DNA from: Pediococcus ethanolidurans
GTDB taxonomy: Bacteria; Bacillota; Bacilli; Lactobacillales; Lactobacillaceae
Assembly (NCBI RefSeq): GCF_001437405.1
Contig: NZ_JQBY01000002.1
Span: 1-64,000, forward strand
DNA length: 64,000 bases
Direction of reading: 5' to 3'
A model generated the notes under the pieces. That model was not told the DNA's origin. It saw nothing but the letters and a program-made list of their open reading frames with translations, and ran no database searches. The position numbers were made by a program, and so were the translations under genes. Positions 8,381 to 16,692 of this stretch are shown piece by piece (position 1 is the stretch's first letter; every line of letters begins with the position of its first letter).

Positions 8381-9370
8381 TTAACGAATCTTTTTCATTT
8401 GAGTCGGAAACCACTGACGATAAAGGCCCTCAATAATCTTCATTGTTTTCAAAGTAATGGCCGGAGTCATAACTGAACTTGCCTGCTGTTTGTTTAATAT
8501 TTGCTCTGAAACATGATTAAACTCGTAAACAAACTCACTCTTTTGTGTCTGTTTAAACTTTTGAGTTACCTGATTAACAGTCAGTTCATAAGCATCCGTT
8601 TTCCAATAGTTAGGTACAGTCAACGAACCCTTTGTTCCCCAAAAGGTAATTTGACTAGGCACCTGCTGACTCAGGGTGGTCATAAATACACTGGCCAACT
8701 GACCTGATTTTAGCTTGAGATTTAATTGTGCCTGATCATCTGCCTGCAATGCTGTGTGACTAACCTGTCCTTGATACGCCACAATGTCAGTTTGCAAAAC
8801 TAACTGTAAATATTCCAATCCATACGAGGCACTTCCATAAAATGCGCCGCCACCAACCGTCACATCGTGAAACCAGGGGATTTTTTCAATGCCGGGATGT
8901 GCTTCTTGAATTGTAATACCACAAATCTTTCCAATGGCATGTTGTTCTAGTAACTGCCTGCGCACTTGATCGGTAATAGGCAAAAAAGCCGCCTTTTGAC
9001 CTTCCATTAAAAAACATTGTTGCTTTCTTGCCAACTCAAAAAGATCCTTTGCCTGTGCATAAGTTAAGGTAAATGGTTTCTCCAACAACACGTTCTTATG
9101 ATGCTGTAACGCCAATTTTGCCCCGGCATAATGACCTGCATTCCACAGCGGAATATAGATAACATCTATATTTTGATCTGCACAAAGTTCCTCATAGCTT
9201 CCATATGCCACTGGGATTTCAAATTGATTAGCTACTTTTTGAGCTTTTTCGAGGTTGCGAGCGGCAATCGCCACAACTTGGCTATTGGGTGATTCATGAA
9301 TTCCCGCAATAATACGCGGCACAATCGAAGCAGCTCCCATAATGCCGTATCGCACAACTTTTCGTTCCAT
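8381..9370 (-). CDS. Gfo/Idh/MocA-family NAD(P)-dependent oxidoreductase
   Basis: Dehydrogenase of 329 residues, probably acting on a sugar or sugar-like alcohol. The N-terminal Rossmann fold has YGIMGAASIVPRI (a modified GxGxxG) and the family EKPFTLTYAQA motif near residue 97. The C-terminal alpha/beta domain contains GGGAFYGSASYGLEYLQL. GAGGTA lies upstream of the ATG. It follows a 146-residue hypothetical gene with a 17-base gap and may be co-transcribed with it. The substrate cannot be read from sequence. Confidence 0.9.
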   Translation of the reverse strand: MERKVVRYGIMGAASIVPRIIAGIHESPNSQVVAIAARNLEKAQKVANQFEIPVAYGSYEELCADQNIDVIYIPLWNAGHYAGAKLALQHHKNVLLEKPFTLTYAQAKDLFELARKQQCFLMEGQKAAFLPITDQVRRQLLEQHAIGKICGITIQEAHPGIEKIPWFHDVTVGGGAFYGSASYGLEYLQLVLQTDIVAYQGQVSHTALQADDQAQLNLKLKSGQLASVFMTTLSQQVPSQITFWGTKGSLTVPNYWKTDAYELTVNQVTQKFKQTQKSEFVYEFNHVSEQILNKQQASSVMTPAITLKTMKIIEGLYRQWFPTQMKKIR

Positions 9371-9387
9371 AGCGCTTACCTCAGATA

Positions 9388-9828
9388 TTAATCCTTTTTA
9401 TCTTCTGTATTTCCTTCATCAATCATGCGCCACTCACCTTCACCTGCTTTGGAAATATCATTTACAAAGCCAGTAACCATTTGTGCGCGGTCCATGTCTT
9501 TTTCTGCCAAAACATTTAAACCTTTACCAGTTGTCATTGGCAAACCAAGTTCAAATTGTTCTTTTCCCATTTTTCCTTCAGCAAAGGCCACTACCCAGTC
9601 TTTGGTATCAATTTGGGTATAAAGGAAGAACAAGGAATAGTGGTCAGCTAAATAAGCCGGAACGGCCCAAACATTCTCACCAACCTCTTGCATATCATTG
9701 CCATTGAAATTATATTCACTAGCATTTTTCTTAGAAATGCCATGGTTTAAAACCATTAACATTTGTTCAAATTTCTTGTCGCCTAAAGTTAATTCAACTT
9801 CTTGAAAATCATCATTATCTTTACTCAA
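9388..9828 (-). CDS. Hypothetical protein, 146 aa
   Basis: Acidic soluble protein of 146 residues. The start is TTG with GGGGTAA about 6 bases upstream. There are no membrane segments, and the charged C-terminus ends in EDKKD. I do not recognise a domain. It lies 17 bases before the oxidoreductase gene and is probably co-transcribed with it. Confidence 0.7.
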   Translation of the reverse strand: MSKDNDDFQEVELTLGDKKFEQMLMVLNHGISKKNASEYNFNGNDMQEVGENVWAVPAYLADHYSLFFLYTQIDTKDWVVAFAEGKMGKEQFELGLPMTTGKGLNVLAEKDMDRAQMVTGFVNDISKAGEGEWRMIDEGNTEDKKD

Positions 9829-9963
9829 TTTAATTACCCCATTATATTTTTATTTTATTATTCCTCTTGATTTTATAATAAACCATTCACAAAAGATACT
9901 CCAATGACTGTGATAGTTAGCAAATACCATTTCACACTTATTTTAAGCAAGTTTTCAAAAAAA

Positions 9964-9991
9964 GAGATTGGTCAAAGTACTTACCAATCTC
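9964..9991 (-). terminator. Terminator after the GNAT gene
   Basis: GAGATTGGT/ACCAATCTC (9 bp) with a U7 tract on the minus strand, about 75 bases beyond the stop at 10066. Confidence 0.85.
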
Positions 9992-10065
9992 CTGCTTTTT
10001 ATTTGCAAAATTTCTATTTAAAATGTGGAAAATAAAGGAAAGTTGTTTTCCATTTTTTATTATTT

Positions 10066-10665
10066 TTAAGCGAACACAGGTTGTGTTGTTACAATTGGTT
10101 TTTGCATATGATCATACATATGATCGCCAATCTTTTTGGTCCCCACTTTTTTAAAACCGTGTCTTGCATACAATCGCTTGGCATTAGGATTTTCAAAATC
10201 CACATTTAAACCAATGATTGTATCTCCATCTTGGCGAACAAACTCCGGCAGCGCATGTAATAAACGGCCGCCAATTCCTTGACCCTGATATTCAGGATCA
10301 ACCGCTATAGAATCAAGATACCATTCATTTTTAAAAGCTTCTAAGTCTGGATCTAATACATCACCATCAAACACGTTAGCTTTAAGGGTAATTCGATCAA
10401 TAATTGCATCCAGATCTTCTTCATACTGATCAGGATAACCGAATGCAACGCCTACAACTTTACCAGTTGTTTGATCCTCCGCAACAATGGTAGTGGCCTT
10501 CTCACCAGTATAAGCATCGGTTTGATAGGCACGTTTTAGAACTCGCATCCAAACAGGGTCAGGGACATCATCCAGTTCATCTAGTTCCATTTCATCATAA
10601 ATAATATTAATCAACGGGGCTATCTGACCGGCATCATCTTTATCAGCTTCACGTATAATTATCAC
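10066..10665 (-). CDS. GNAT-family N-acetyltransferase
   Basis: Acetyl-CoA-dependent acetyltransferase of 199 residues. The core motif A appears as LDSIAVDPEYQGQGIGGRLL (about residues 115-134), with the Q/RxxGxG/A acetyl-CoA loop QGQGIG. The C-terminal NPNAKRLYARHGF is the usual motif B. The start is GTG with AAAGGAGG upstream, and a terminator follows downstream. The acceptor substrate is unknown. Confidence 0.93.
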   Translation of the reverse strand: MIIIREADKDDAGQIAPLINIIYDEMELDELDDVPDPVWMRVLKRAYQTDAYTGEKATTIVAEDQTTGKVVGVAFGYPDQYEEDLDAIIDRITLKANVFDGDVLDPDLEAFKNEWYLDSIAVDPEYQGQGIGGRLLHALPEFVRQDGDTIIGLNVDFENPNAKRLYARHGFKKVGTKKIGDHMYDHMQKPIVTTQPVFA

Positions 10666-10742
10666 AAAAATCCTCCTTTAATCTATCTAATAGATTACGG
10701 GATTATCGTAAAAATGTAAAGTTGTTTGCAAATGTAAAAAAA

Positions 10743-11303
10743 CTACTGTTTATCTTTACAAAACATTTCATAGTATCCCACCGTGGCAATAGCTTGCGAT
10801 GAGCGCACCCGTCCCTGAGCAATTAATTGCTTCAAATGGCTATACCGAATCAACTGACTATTTACAAATTCATCGCTATCGAAATGTTGTTGTTTTGTTT
10901 TGGTAGATTCAATTTGAGCCAAAACCAAAACAACTTTTTCAGTTGAAAAACCAGCTGACACCGTGGATGTCGTCATAATTTCAATCTTTTTAGCCTGATA
11001 CCCAGTTTCTTCGATTAATTCCCGTTTGGCTGCTTGAACAGGAGTTTCACCTTCATTAATTAATCCTGCCGGCAATGATAAACTTTCGGCATTAACACCC
11101 ACTCGATATTCTGAATTTAGCAAAACATGTTGATCGGCTGTAAATGCCAAGATGGTCACAGCTGAACCATGCAAAATTACATCGCGATCAATCGTTAAAC
11201 CATCAGGTGTTTTGATTTTCTGCTTATTTAAGGTAAAAATCGGTCCCCTATAGATTTCTTTTTGGGCTAAGATTTTACCCGAAATTCCTTCATTTTTAAA
11301 CAT
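10743..11303 (-). CDS. NUDIX hydrolase, ADP-ribose pyrophosphatase type
   Basis: Hydrolyses nucleoside diphosphate compounds, most likely ADP-ribose. The 186-residue protein has a perfect Nudix box: G, five residues, E, seven residues, then RELIEETGY (box starting about residue 81). The preceding ALSLPAGLI segment is typical of ADP-ribose pyrophosphatases. The ATG overlaps the last 8 bases of the RluA gene, so translation is coupled. TMEM175, RluA and NUDIX form one minus-strand operon. Confidence 0.93.
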   Translation of the reverse strand: MFKNEGISGKILAQKEIYRGPIFTLNKQKIKTPDGLTIDRDVILHGSAVTILAFTADQHVLLNSEYRVGVNAESLSLPAGLINEGETPVQAAKRELIEETGYQAKKIEIMTTSTVSAGFSTEKVVLVLAQIESTKTKQQHFDSDEFVNSQLIRYSHLKQLIAQGRVRSSQAIATVGYYEMFCKDKQ

Positions 11304-12174
11304 TTTTTAGATTCTCCATATCCTGTGGCATTGGTACTTCAAACAAATGCGTTTGGTCAGTTAACGGATCTACAAATTTCAACGAAGTAGCATGTAAGGC
11401 TTGCCGAACAATTTTCTTGTCCATTGGTCCACCATAAAGCTGGTCACCTAATAAAGGATGCCCCAAACTTGCAAAATGTACCCGAATTTGATGGGTTCTA
11501 CCAGTCAATAGTTCGACTTCAACCAACGCATAAGTATCATATTGCTGAATTAATTGAAACCGCGTTTGCGCTTGTTGTCCCGTTTCACTTACTTCACGAT
11601 GAATTCCATCTTCAGCACGGGCAATTGGCTTATCAATTAATCCTTCTTTTTCTTTAAGCGTTCCTTGTACAAAGGCAAAGTATTTTTTCTCAATGTCATG
11701 ATTTTCAATTTGTGGGGCTAAGACACCAACTGCTAGCCGATTCTTAGCGATTAGCATTACACCACTGGTATCACGGTCTAATCTTGTAATCACATGAGGA
11801 ATTAAATCTTTGCTGCCCTGATCTTTGAGATGTCCTTTAACTCGATTCACAACGGTATCTTCTCGGTTACTAGGACCTGGCACTGAAGATAGGCCAACAG
11901 GTTTATTGATCACCAACCAATTATCATCTTCAAAAACAATCTCCACCGGTTTAAAACTAAACGGAACGTTAGCATCCGATTTTTCTTTGGGCAAACGTAA
12001 ATTTAATTCTGCTCCTGCATCAAGCACATCAGTTGTGCTAACTTTGTGGCCATCTATTTTCATTGTACCTTCGTGTTTCGCGGTGCTAATCAAGCGATGA
12101 CTTAAACCCTTTGACTTCAAAAATGCTTTGATTCTCATTGGTTGCTTTGTTGTATTCTTTAAATTAATAATCAT
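11296..12174 (-). CDS. RluA-family 23S rRNA/tRNA pseudouridine synthase
   Basis: Isomerises uridine to pseudouridine in structured RNA. The protein has 292 residues. An N-terminal S4-like RNA-binding region (about 1-65) is followed by a catalytic domain with VNKPVGLSSVPG and HVITRLDRDTSGVML, where the Asp of RLDRDTSG is the catalytic residue. The C-terminal GRTHQIRVH motif is complete. GGAGAG precedes the ATG, and the gene begins 12 bases after the upstream TMEM175 gene. Which uridine is modified (RluD-like or another subclass) is not determined. Confidence 0.94.
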   Translation of the reverse strand: MIINLKNTTKQPMRIKAFLKSKGLSHRLISTAKHEGTMKIDGHKVSTTDVLDAGAELNLRLPKEKSDANVPFSFKPVEIVFEDDNWLVINKPVGLSSVPGPSNREDTVVNRVKGHLKDQGSKDLIPHVITRLDRDTSGVMLIAKNRLAVGVLAPQIENHDIEKKYFAFVQGTLKEKEGLIDKPIARAEDGIHREVSETGQQAQTRFQLIQQYDTYALVEVELLTGRTHQIRVHFASLGHPLLGDQLYGGPMDKKIVRQALHATSLKFVDPLTDQTHLFEVPMPQDMENLKNV

Positions 12175-12186
12175 TTAAACTCTCCA

Positions 12187-12819
12187 TTATCTGTCTTCTC
12201 TAATACTCTTTTGCATCGATTTGCTCAGCCTTAGATAGGCAACAAAATGATAGCCTACCCCGACTAACAATAAACATGCACCTAACCAAATCGAGAAAAA
12301 AGTTGCTAAAATTGCTGCTCCATAAATAATGACACTGCGAACTGGGTCATATCTAATCGCTAAATAAAAATGGGGCTGGTCACTCTTCATGCGTGTTAAT
12401 TCAGGATGTTTTCGCACATACGAGTACAACCAAGCAAATGTCAGTGAAATAAATAAAGCAACAATGTCATAGTAAACAAACGCTACTTGCATATCATTTT
12501 GATTTTCCGAAATTAAGGTATTAGCTACCAGTGCCGTTGGATAATCAATCAGTGTGACTGAAAAAAGCATCACTAAATTAATGATATTCAGACTCGTATT
12601 TGTCTCTTTTAGGGTTTGAAAAAAATCATGATGAAACAGCCAAATTGTGCCAACATACAGAAAAGAAACAATGTAAGCAAACATTGTTGGCCATTGTTTA
12701 AGCACAGCCGAGAACAAACTACCCACATGATAATCTGGAATTTTGAAGTCCAAAACTAAAATGGTAATTAAAATAGCGTAAACTCCATCACTAAAAGCCT
12801 GCATTCGATCTATTTTCAA
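12187..12819 (-). CDS. TMEM175-family potassium channel protein (DUF1211)
   Basis: Small membrane protein of 210 residues with about six helices. The family signature RMQAFSDGVYAI (R...FSD) opens the first helix, and a second helix group follows after residue 105. Bacterial TMEM175 proteins form potassium-permeable tetramers. The start is TTG with AGGGGAT upstream. It heads the operon with the RluA and NUDIX genes. No functional link between them is apparent. Confidence 0.88.
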   Translation of the reverse strand: MKIDRMQAFSDGVYAILITILVLDFKIPDYHVGSLFSAVLKQWPTMFAYIVSFLYVGTIWLFHHDFFQTLKETNTSLNIINLVMLFSVTLIDYPTALVANTLISENQNDMQVAFVYYDIVALFISLTFAWLYSYVRKHPELTRMKSDQPHFYLAIRYDPVRSVIIYGAAILATFFSIWLGACLLLVGVGYHFVAYLRLSKSMQKSIREDR

Positions 12820-12921
12820 AGGCCCATCCCCTTCTTTTTGAACCTTTTATCATTACTTATTCATTAATATAAGTATTATAACCTGCTTTCGCATTCACCG
12901 CGAATCAATTCTAGTGCTGAA

Positions 12922-13105
12922 CTAAAGGTTAAAAGTATAAAAATCACTTCAATAACTGCTGTTAAACGACTTAGCCTATAAAAAATAGTCTAAAATGCCG
13001 TCTTCCAGCAAATTTGGGCTGGAAGACGGCATTTCAATCAAATTTTGTTACCAAAAACGCTTTTATATCAGGCAACGAGATGTGTTTTGGGCTTTCAACC
13101 TTTAG
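12922..13105. mobile_element. Miniature inverted-repeat element, copy A (184 bp)
   Basis: Non-coding element bounded by CTAAAGGTTAAAAG at the left and CTTTCAACCTTTAG at the right (inverted repeats with one mismatch in 14). It is flanked by an exact 7-bp duplication TGCTGAA (12915-12921 and 13106-13112). Its centre is a 17-bp perfect stem, AAATGCCGTCTTCCAGC with its complement, around an 8-base loop. About 75 bases of each end match the larger copy at 25629-26139 at roughly 80-90% identity. It has no transposase, so it would have to be mobilised in trans. Confidence 0.9.
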
Positions 13106-13372
13106 TGCTGAATATGTATCCAGTTTTAGTAGATAGTGCCTCTAATTAGATTTAATTTTAACTTTTAACTGTTTTTGGGTTCTGTTCCGGAGCTGATTTG
13201 AACAGTGTGGGTAGCTTACAAGCTAATTCCTATTTCTTGGGTTAAACATGAATCTTTCCAGTCTTTCCGATAAAATTGCTAGTAACATCGAGCCGCTTGA
13301 GAAACTGCCCCAATCAGATTACCCATGACACTACTAGTTACTGCATTTAACTGAATATTAATCAGAATTTTC
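13106..13372. other. Intergenic stretch without recognisable gene
   Basis: Follows the mobile element. No ORF with a ribosome binding site is seen on either strand. A minus-strand fragment of about 27 codons ending QAARCY might be a gene remnant, but there is too little to classify. Confidence 0.4.
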
Positions 13373-13375
13373 GAT

Positions 13376-13402
13376 AAAAAAAAGCCGAAATTATCGACTT
13401 TT
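13376..13402 (-). terminator. Terminator after the 189-aa hypothetical gene
   Basis: AGTCGA/TCGGCT stem on the minus strand (one G-U pair) followed by eight U residues, 22 bases beyond the stop at 13424. Confidence 0.75.
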
Positions 13403-13423
13403 TCTAAATATATACCCCTTATT

Positions 13424-13993
13424 TTAATTTTCAAATGATCCAAAGTTCTTTCTACCTTTAGTACGTTTAAATAAACTTGAATAACGGGAAATTTGCTTTG
13501 CTTTTTTTAATTGTTCAATTTTAGCTTTGGATTGACAATTTAGAAGAATAGCAATCAATTCATCATTGCTAACTCGGTTAGCCATTTTAGCCACCTTAAC
13601 TGTTTGACGATCCCAACTGGTAATTTGTGTTTGATCCGTTTCATTTACAATTTCTGTTAAAAATCCAAGATTGCTGACCAGATTACCCTGATCATTTAAG
13701 TTACGATCTTTAAACCAGCGTAGAACTTGAATTCCTTCACCAGAAAGTTCGATTGGTTTATGCCGAATTTTAGCAACTTCACCTAAAAACTGCTCATTTG
13801 TCATCTGCATTAGTGCTCGTGCTGCACTAACCGTTCGTTCATCATAATGTTTGTTAACAGCCTGTTTGTCTTCTAGGGCACCCATCACTTGGTTCAAGTA
13901 ACCGAAAGCTACAAACAAATTTTCTGGTTGCGATCGCTGTGTTTTGAGTTGTTGTTCAATCCAGTTAACTAAACGATACTGGTTTTTAATCAT
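13424..13993 (-). CDS. Hypothetical protein, 189 aa
   Basis: Soluble basic protein of 189 residues, largely alpha-helical by composition, with a lysine/arginine-rich C-terminus (KRTKGRKN). AGAAGGGAG precedes the ATG and a terminator follows. There are no membrane segments or recognised motifs. It is divergent from the small arginine-rich gene at 14189. Confidence 0.75.
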   Translation of the reverse strand: MIKNQYRLVNWIEQQLKTQRSQPENLFVAFGYLNQVMGALEDKQAVNKHYDERTVSAARALMQMTNEQFLGEVAKIRHKPIELSGEGIQVLRWFKDRNLNDQGNLVSNLGFLTEIVNETDQTQITSWDRQTVKVAKMANRVSNDELIAILLNCQSKAKIEQLKKAKQISRYSSLFKRTKGRKNFGSFEN

Positions 13994-14126
13994 AAATGAC
14001 TCCCTTCTGATTTATTGAGTTGTTGTTTATAATACAGATAAAGTGTTGCAACTTGGTTACCAAAGTTTAAAGGAGTCGTTAATAAATTTTTACGTCCATA
14101 GATTACACGTTTTTTGTAAAATACAT

Positions 14127-14156
14127 TTGCTTTTTAGGGCCATTTATGATTACAAT
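14127..14156 (+). promoter_or_regulatory. Promoter of the 48-aa arginine-rich gene
   Basis: TTGCTT (14127-14132), an 18-base spacer and TACAAT (14151-14156). The predicted start lies about 25 bases before a strong AGGAGG. Confidence 0.6.
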
Positions 14157-14188
14157 GGTAGTAACTTAAATTTTTTAGGAGGAACATC

Positions 14189-14335
14189 ATGAGATCACCA
14201 TATAACTCATTTGCAAAACGTCGTCCTGTTGCTGGAAAGCGCGAACGTCGCCGTCGTCAAGCACGAATCGTTGCTATCCAACGTTTCGCTAAGGGCAAGA
14301 CAGAAGAAATTGTTGACACTCCAAAAGTTAAATAA
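14189..14335 (+). CDS. Small arginine-rich protein, 48 aa
   Basis: Short ORF with a perfect TTAGGAGG 8 bases before the ATG, its own promoter and its own terminator, so expression is very likely. The product (begins MRSPYNSFAKRRPVAGKRE) carries an Arg4 cluster at residues 20-23 and about 11 Arg plus 6 Lys in 48 residues, which suggests nucleic-acid or ribosome binding. It is not L34 or another small ribosomal protein I recognise. It lies directly upstream of the T-box-brnQ unit but is separated from it by a terminator. Confidence 0.8.
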   Translation: MRSPYNSFAKRRPVAGKRERRRRQARIVAIQRFAKGKTEEIVDTPKVK

Positions 14336-14351
14336 TAGGCTAATCGCCGTG

Positions 14352-14401
14352 AAATAATCATTCAAACGTTCATCACGAAAATTGAAGGGTTATTTTTTTA
14401 T
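14352..14401 (+). terminator. Terminator after the 48-aa gene
   Basis: AAATAATCATTCAA pairs with TTGAAGGGTTATTT (bulge and G-U pairs), followed by TTTATTTT. Confidence 0.8.
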
Positions 14402-14460
14402 TTTCATTTTAAGGTTGACACTTAAGAATTCTCGTAGTAGATTAAGAACATATTATAAAT

Positions 14461-14730
14461 CAATGAGAAAAAAGCTGTGAAAAGAAAGTATGGAAAACAC
14501 CCATTGCAAAGCGAGCGTCATTTGGTGAAAGGACGTCAATGTATTTTTCCAGAACATCATCTTTGAGCGATACTTACGAATTTGAGTAGGCATTGGGTGC
14601 TCCCATTACAGGGCTAGAGTATAATTTCGTACTCGAAAAGGCAGGATTAGTGATAGTCCTGTAAACAAAGGTGGTAACACGCTAAAAACGTCCTTGTCAG
14701 AATAACTATTCTGATGAGGACGTTTTTTAT
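14461..14730 (+). promoter_or_regulatory. T-box riboswitch leader of brnQ, probably tRNA-Ile responsive
   Basis: Classical T-box layout of about 270 bases. Stem I has AGTA and GAGCGTC/GACGTC features, the specifier region is GAACATCATC at 14552-14561, and the T-box core GGTGGTAACACGC is at 14671-14682. It is followed by an intrinsic terminator (CGTCCT...AGGACG at 14688-14722 with U6). The ATC triplet at 14556-14558 fits an isoleucine specifier. Uncharged tRNA would stabilise the antiterminator and turn on branched-chain amino acid uptake. The specifier assignment is inference from spacing. Confidence 0.9.
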
Positions 14731-14780
14731 TTTTCAGTTTTTTTACTCGTCTGATTTAAATTTTACGAGGAGTGATATTT

Positions 14781-16160
14781 ATGGAAGAAAAAAAGTTAAC
14801 TAAAAAAGATTATGTGGTGGTCAGTTCCATGCTGTTTGCCTTATTCTTTGGAGCTGGAAATTTAATTTTCCCACTTCATTTAGGTCAATTGTCCGGCGCA
14901 AACTGGTTTCCGGCTGCCCTTGGTTTTTTAGTAACTGGTGTCTTACTACCGCTACTATCGGTACTAGCAATCAGCATCACCCGTTCAGAAGGTGTCTATG
15001 ATATTGGTAAACCACTGGGAGCCGTTTTTGCCCTAACCTTTATGGTCTTAATTCACGGCACAATTGGCCCACTTTTTGGAACACCACGAACCGCCACTGT
15101 TTCCTATACAGTTGGTGTTGCTCCTTTAATTCCTGCTCATTTTCAAACTTTAGGACTTGTTATTTTTTCTGCTGTTTTCTTTGGCCTTGCCTACCTATTT
15201 TCAGTTGAACAAAATAAAATTGTTTCTAACGTTGGTAAACTCTTGAATCCCGTTTTTCTGACCTTACTAGTTTTTGTATTTATCCTTGGTTTCAGTCATC
15301 CCTTAGGAACACCCGCAAGTCAGGCCGTCACAACTGCCTATAAAACTGGTGCTTTCACAAACGGCTTTTTACAAGGTTACAACACTATGGATGCCCTGGC
15401 CGGTTTGGCGTTTGGAGTTACCGTTGTGACGGCAATTAAGTTTATGGGCAAGAAAAATGCAAACAGCATTGCTTTTGTCACTGCCCGTGCTGGCCTTCTT
15501 TCGATGGGATTTGAAGCTGTTATCTATGTTGCCTTAATTTTATTGGGGGCAATGTCACTTGGTAAATTCAAATTAAGTGCTAACGGTGGTGTTGCGTTTG
15601 ATCAAATTGTTAATCACTATCTTGGTGTTGTTGGTCAGTCTATTCTAGCTGCTTTAATTACTTTAACCTGTTTAACTACTGCCATTGGCTTAGTTGCTGC
15701 GTTTGCACAAGATTTCCACAAACACTTTCCAAAGATCAGCTACAAAACTTGGTTAGCATTTACAAGTCTTGCATCATTCTTAACGGCTAATCTTGGTTTA
15801 AATCAAATTATCGCTTGGTCAACACCATTCTTAATGTTTTTGTATCCATTAGCGATGGCACTTATCTTACTTTCAGTTTTATCTCCCCTGTTTCATCGTG
15901 ATCCGATTGTTTATAAATTTGTCGTAACTTTCACGGTTATCCCAGCACTGTTTGATATGATGTCTGCTTTCCCATCTGTCGTCAGTCAAAGTGCCCTTGG
16001 TAAAGCCATGACAAGCTTTCAACAAGCTTATCTGCCACTTGCTCAATATGGACTCGACTGGCTGTTACCAGCTTTGCTAGGAATGGTTTTAGGCGTTGCC
16101 TGCTATCTCGTCAAACGTCATTTAAATGTTGGCAAAGTTCCTCAACAAAGCCAAGAGTAA
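14781..16160 (+). CDS. brnQ: Branched-chain amino acid:cation symporter BrnQ
   Basis: Imports leucine, isoleucine and valine with sodium or protons. The 459-residue protein has about 12 membrane spans and the family N-terminus FALFFGAGNLIFP. I place the start at ATG 14781 with GAGGAG eight bases upstream. An in-frame GTG at 14772 overlaps that site. It is controlled by the T-box leader just upstream and ended by a 19-bp terminator, so it is a single-gene transcription unit responding to isoleucine starvation. Confidence 0.96.
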   Translation: MEEKKLTKKDYVVVSSMLFALFFGAGNLIFPLHLGQLSGANWFPAALGFLVTGVLLPLLSVLAISITRSEGVYDIGKPLGAVFALTFMVLIHGTIGPLFGTPRTATVSYTVGVAPLIPAHFQTLGLVIFSAVFFGLAYLFSVEQNKIVSNVGKLLNPVFLTLLVFVFILGFSHPLGTPASQAVTTAYKTGAFTNGFLQGYNTMDALAGLAFGVTVVTAIKFMGKKNANSIAFVTARAGLLSMGFEAVIYVALILLGAMSLGKFKLSANGGVAFDQIVNHYLGVVGQSILAALITLTCLTTAIGLVAAFAQDFHKHFPKISYKTWLAFTSLASFLTANLGLNQIIAWSTPFLMFLYPLAMALILLSVLSPLFHRDPIVYKFVVTFTVIPALFDMMSAFPSVVSQSALGKAMTSFQQAYLPLAQYGLDWLLPALLGMVLGVACYLVKRHLNVGKVPQQSQE

Positions 16161-16175
16161 AATCAATTAAAAAAA

Positions 16176-16234
16176 CACGCATCTTTCAATGATTAGGGTC
16201 AAGTATAGTTAGCTCAATCATTGAAAGATGCGTG
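16176..16234 (+). terminator. Terminator after brnQ
   Basis: A 19-bp perfect stem beginning CACGCATCTTTCAATGATT (16176-16194) pairs with its complement at 16216-16234, followed by TTTTGTGTTTTT. A-tracts on the left make it usable from both sides. Confidence 0.93.
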
Positions 16235-16284
16235 TTTTGTGTTTTTATCGTTTAAACTGAGAAATTTTAGTTGGGAGATTACTT

Positions 16285-16692
16285 CGTTTTTTCCACACTT
16301 TTTATTTTAAACGTGTTCCAAAAAACAGACTACTCCGCCCAGCCCAACTTACCACATCATTCACAAAAAACGTGAACAATATGGTAAGTCATACTGGTGC
16401 TCGCAGTCTTTCGTTTTTCTTCACACTCTTGTTTTTAAACGCGCTCCAAAAAATAGACCACTCCGCTTAACCCACCTTCGAAAACGAACCGCATAACCCG
16501 TGGTCCATTCCCGAAGCTACGTTAATGCTCATAGTCTCCCGTTTTTCTTCACACTCTTGTTTTTAAACGCGCTCCAAAAAACAGACCACTCCGCTTAACC
16601 CACCTTCGAAAATGAACCGCACAACCCGTGGTTCATTCCCGAAGCTACGTTAATGCTCGCAGTCTCCCGTTTTTTTCCACGCTCTTGTTTTA
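16285..16692 (-). repeat. Three tandem 128-bp units with conserved RNA fold after rpsN
   Basis: The unit beginning CGTTTTTCTTCACACTCTTG starts at 16285, 16412, 16540 and, partially, 16668 (period 127-128). On the minus strand each full unit folds as AGAC...GTCT closing, GC(A)TTAAC/GTTAAGC, and a long apical hairpin, then six or more U residues. In the two closest units the apical arms CTTCGGGAATGAACC/GGTTCATTTTCGAAG and their variant differ only by changes that keep G-U or A-U pairs on the minus strand. The third, most distal unit has a different apical hairpin (ACTTACCA/TGGTAAGT) in the same frame. It lies directly downstream of rpsN. Confidence 0.88.

Noticed and set aside
13231-13330. Small gene in the stretch after element A
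   Set aside because: Only short ORFs of 15-27 codons without ribosome binding sites are seen on either strand.
16285-16692. CRISPR array
   Set aside because: The units are 128 bp and nearly identical throughout, with no unique spacers between short repeats, and no cas gene is near.
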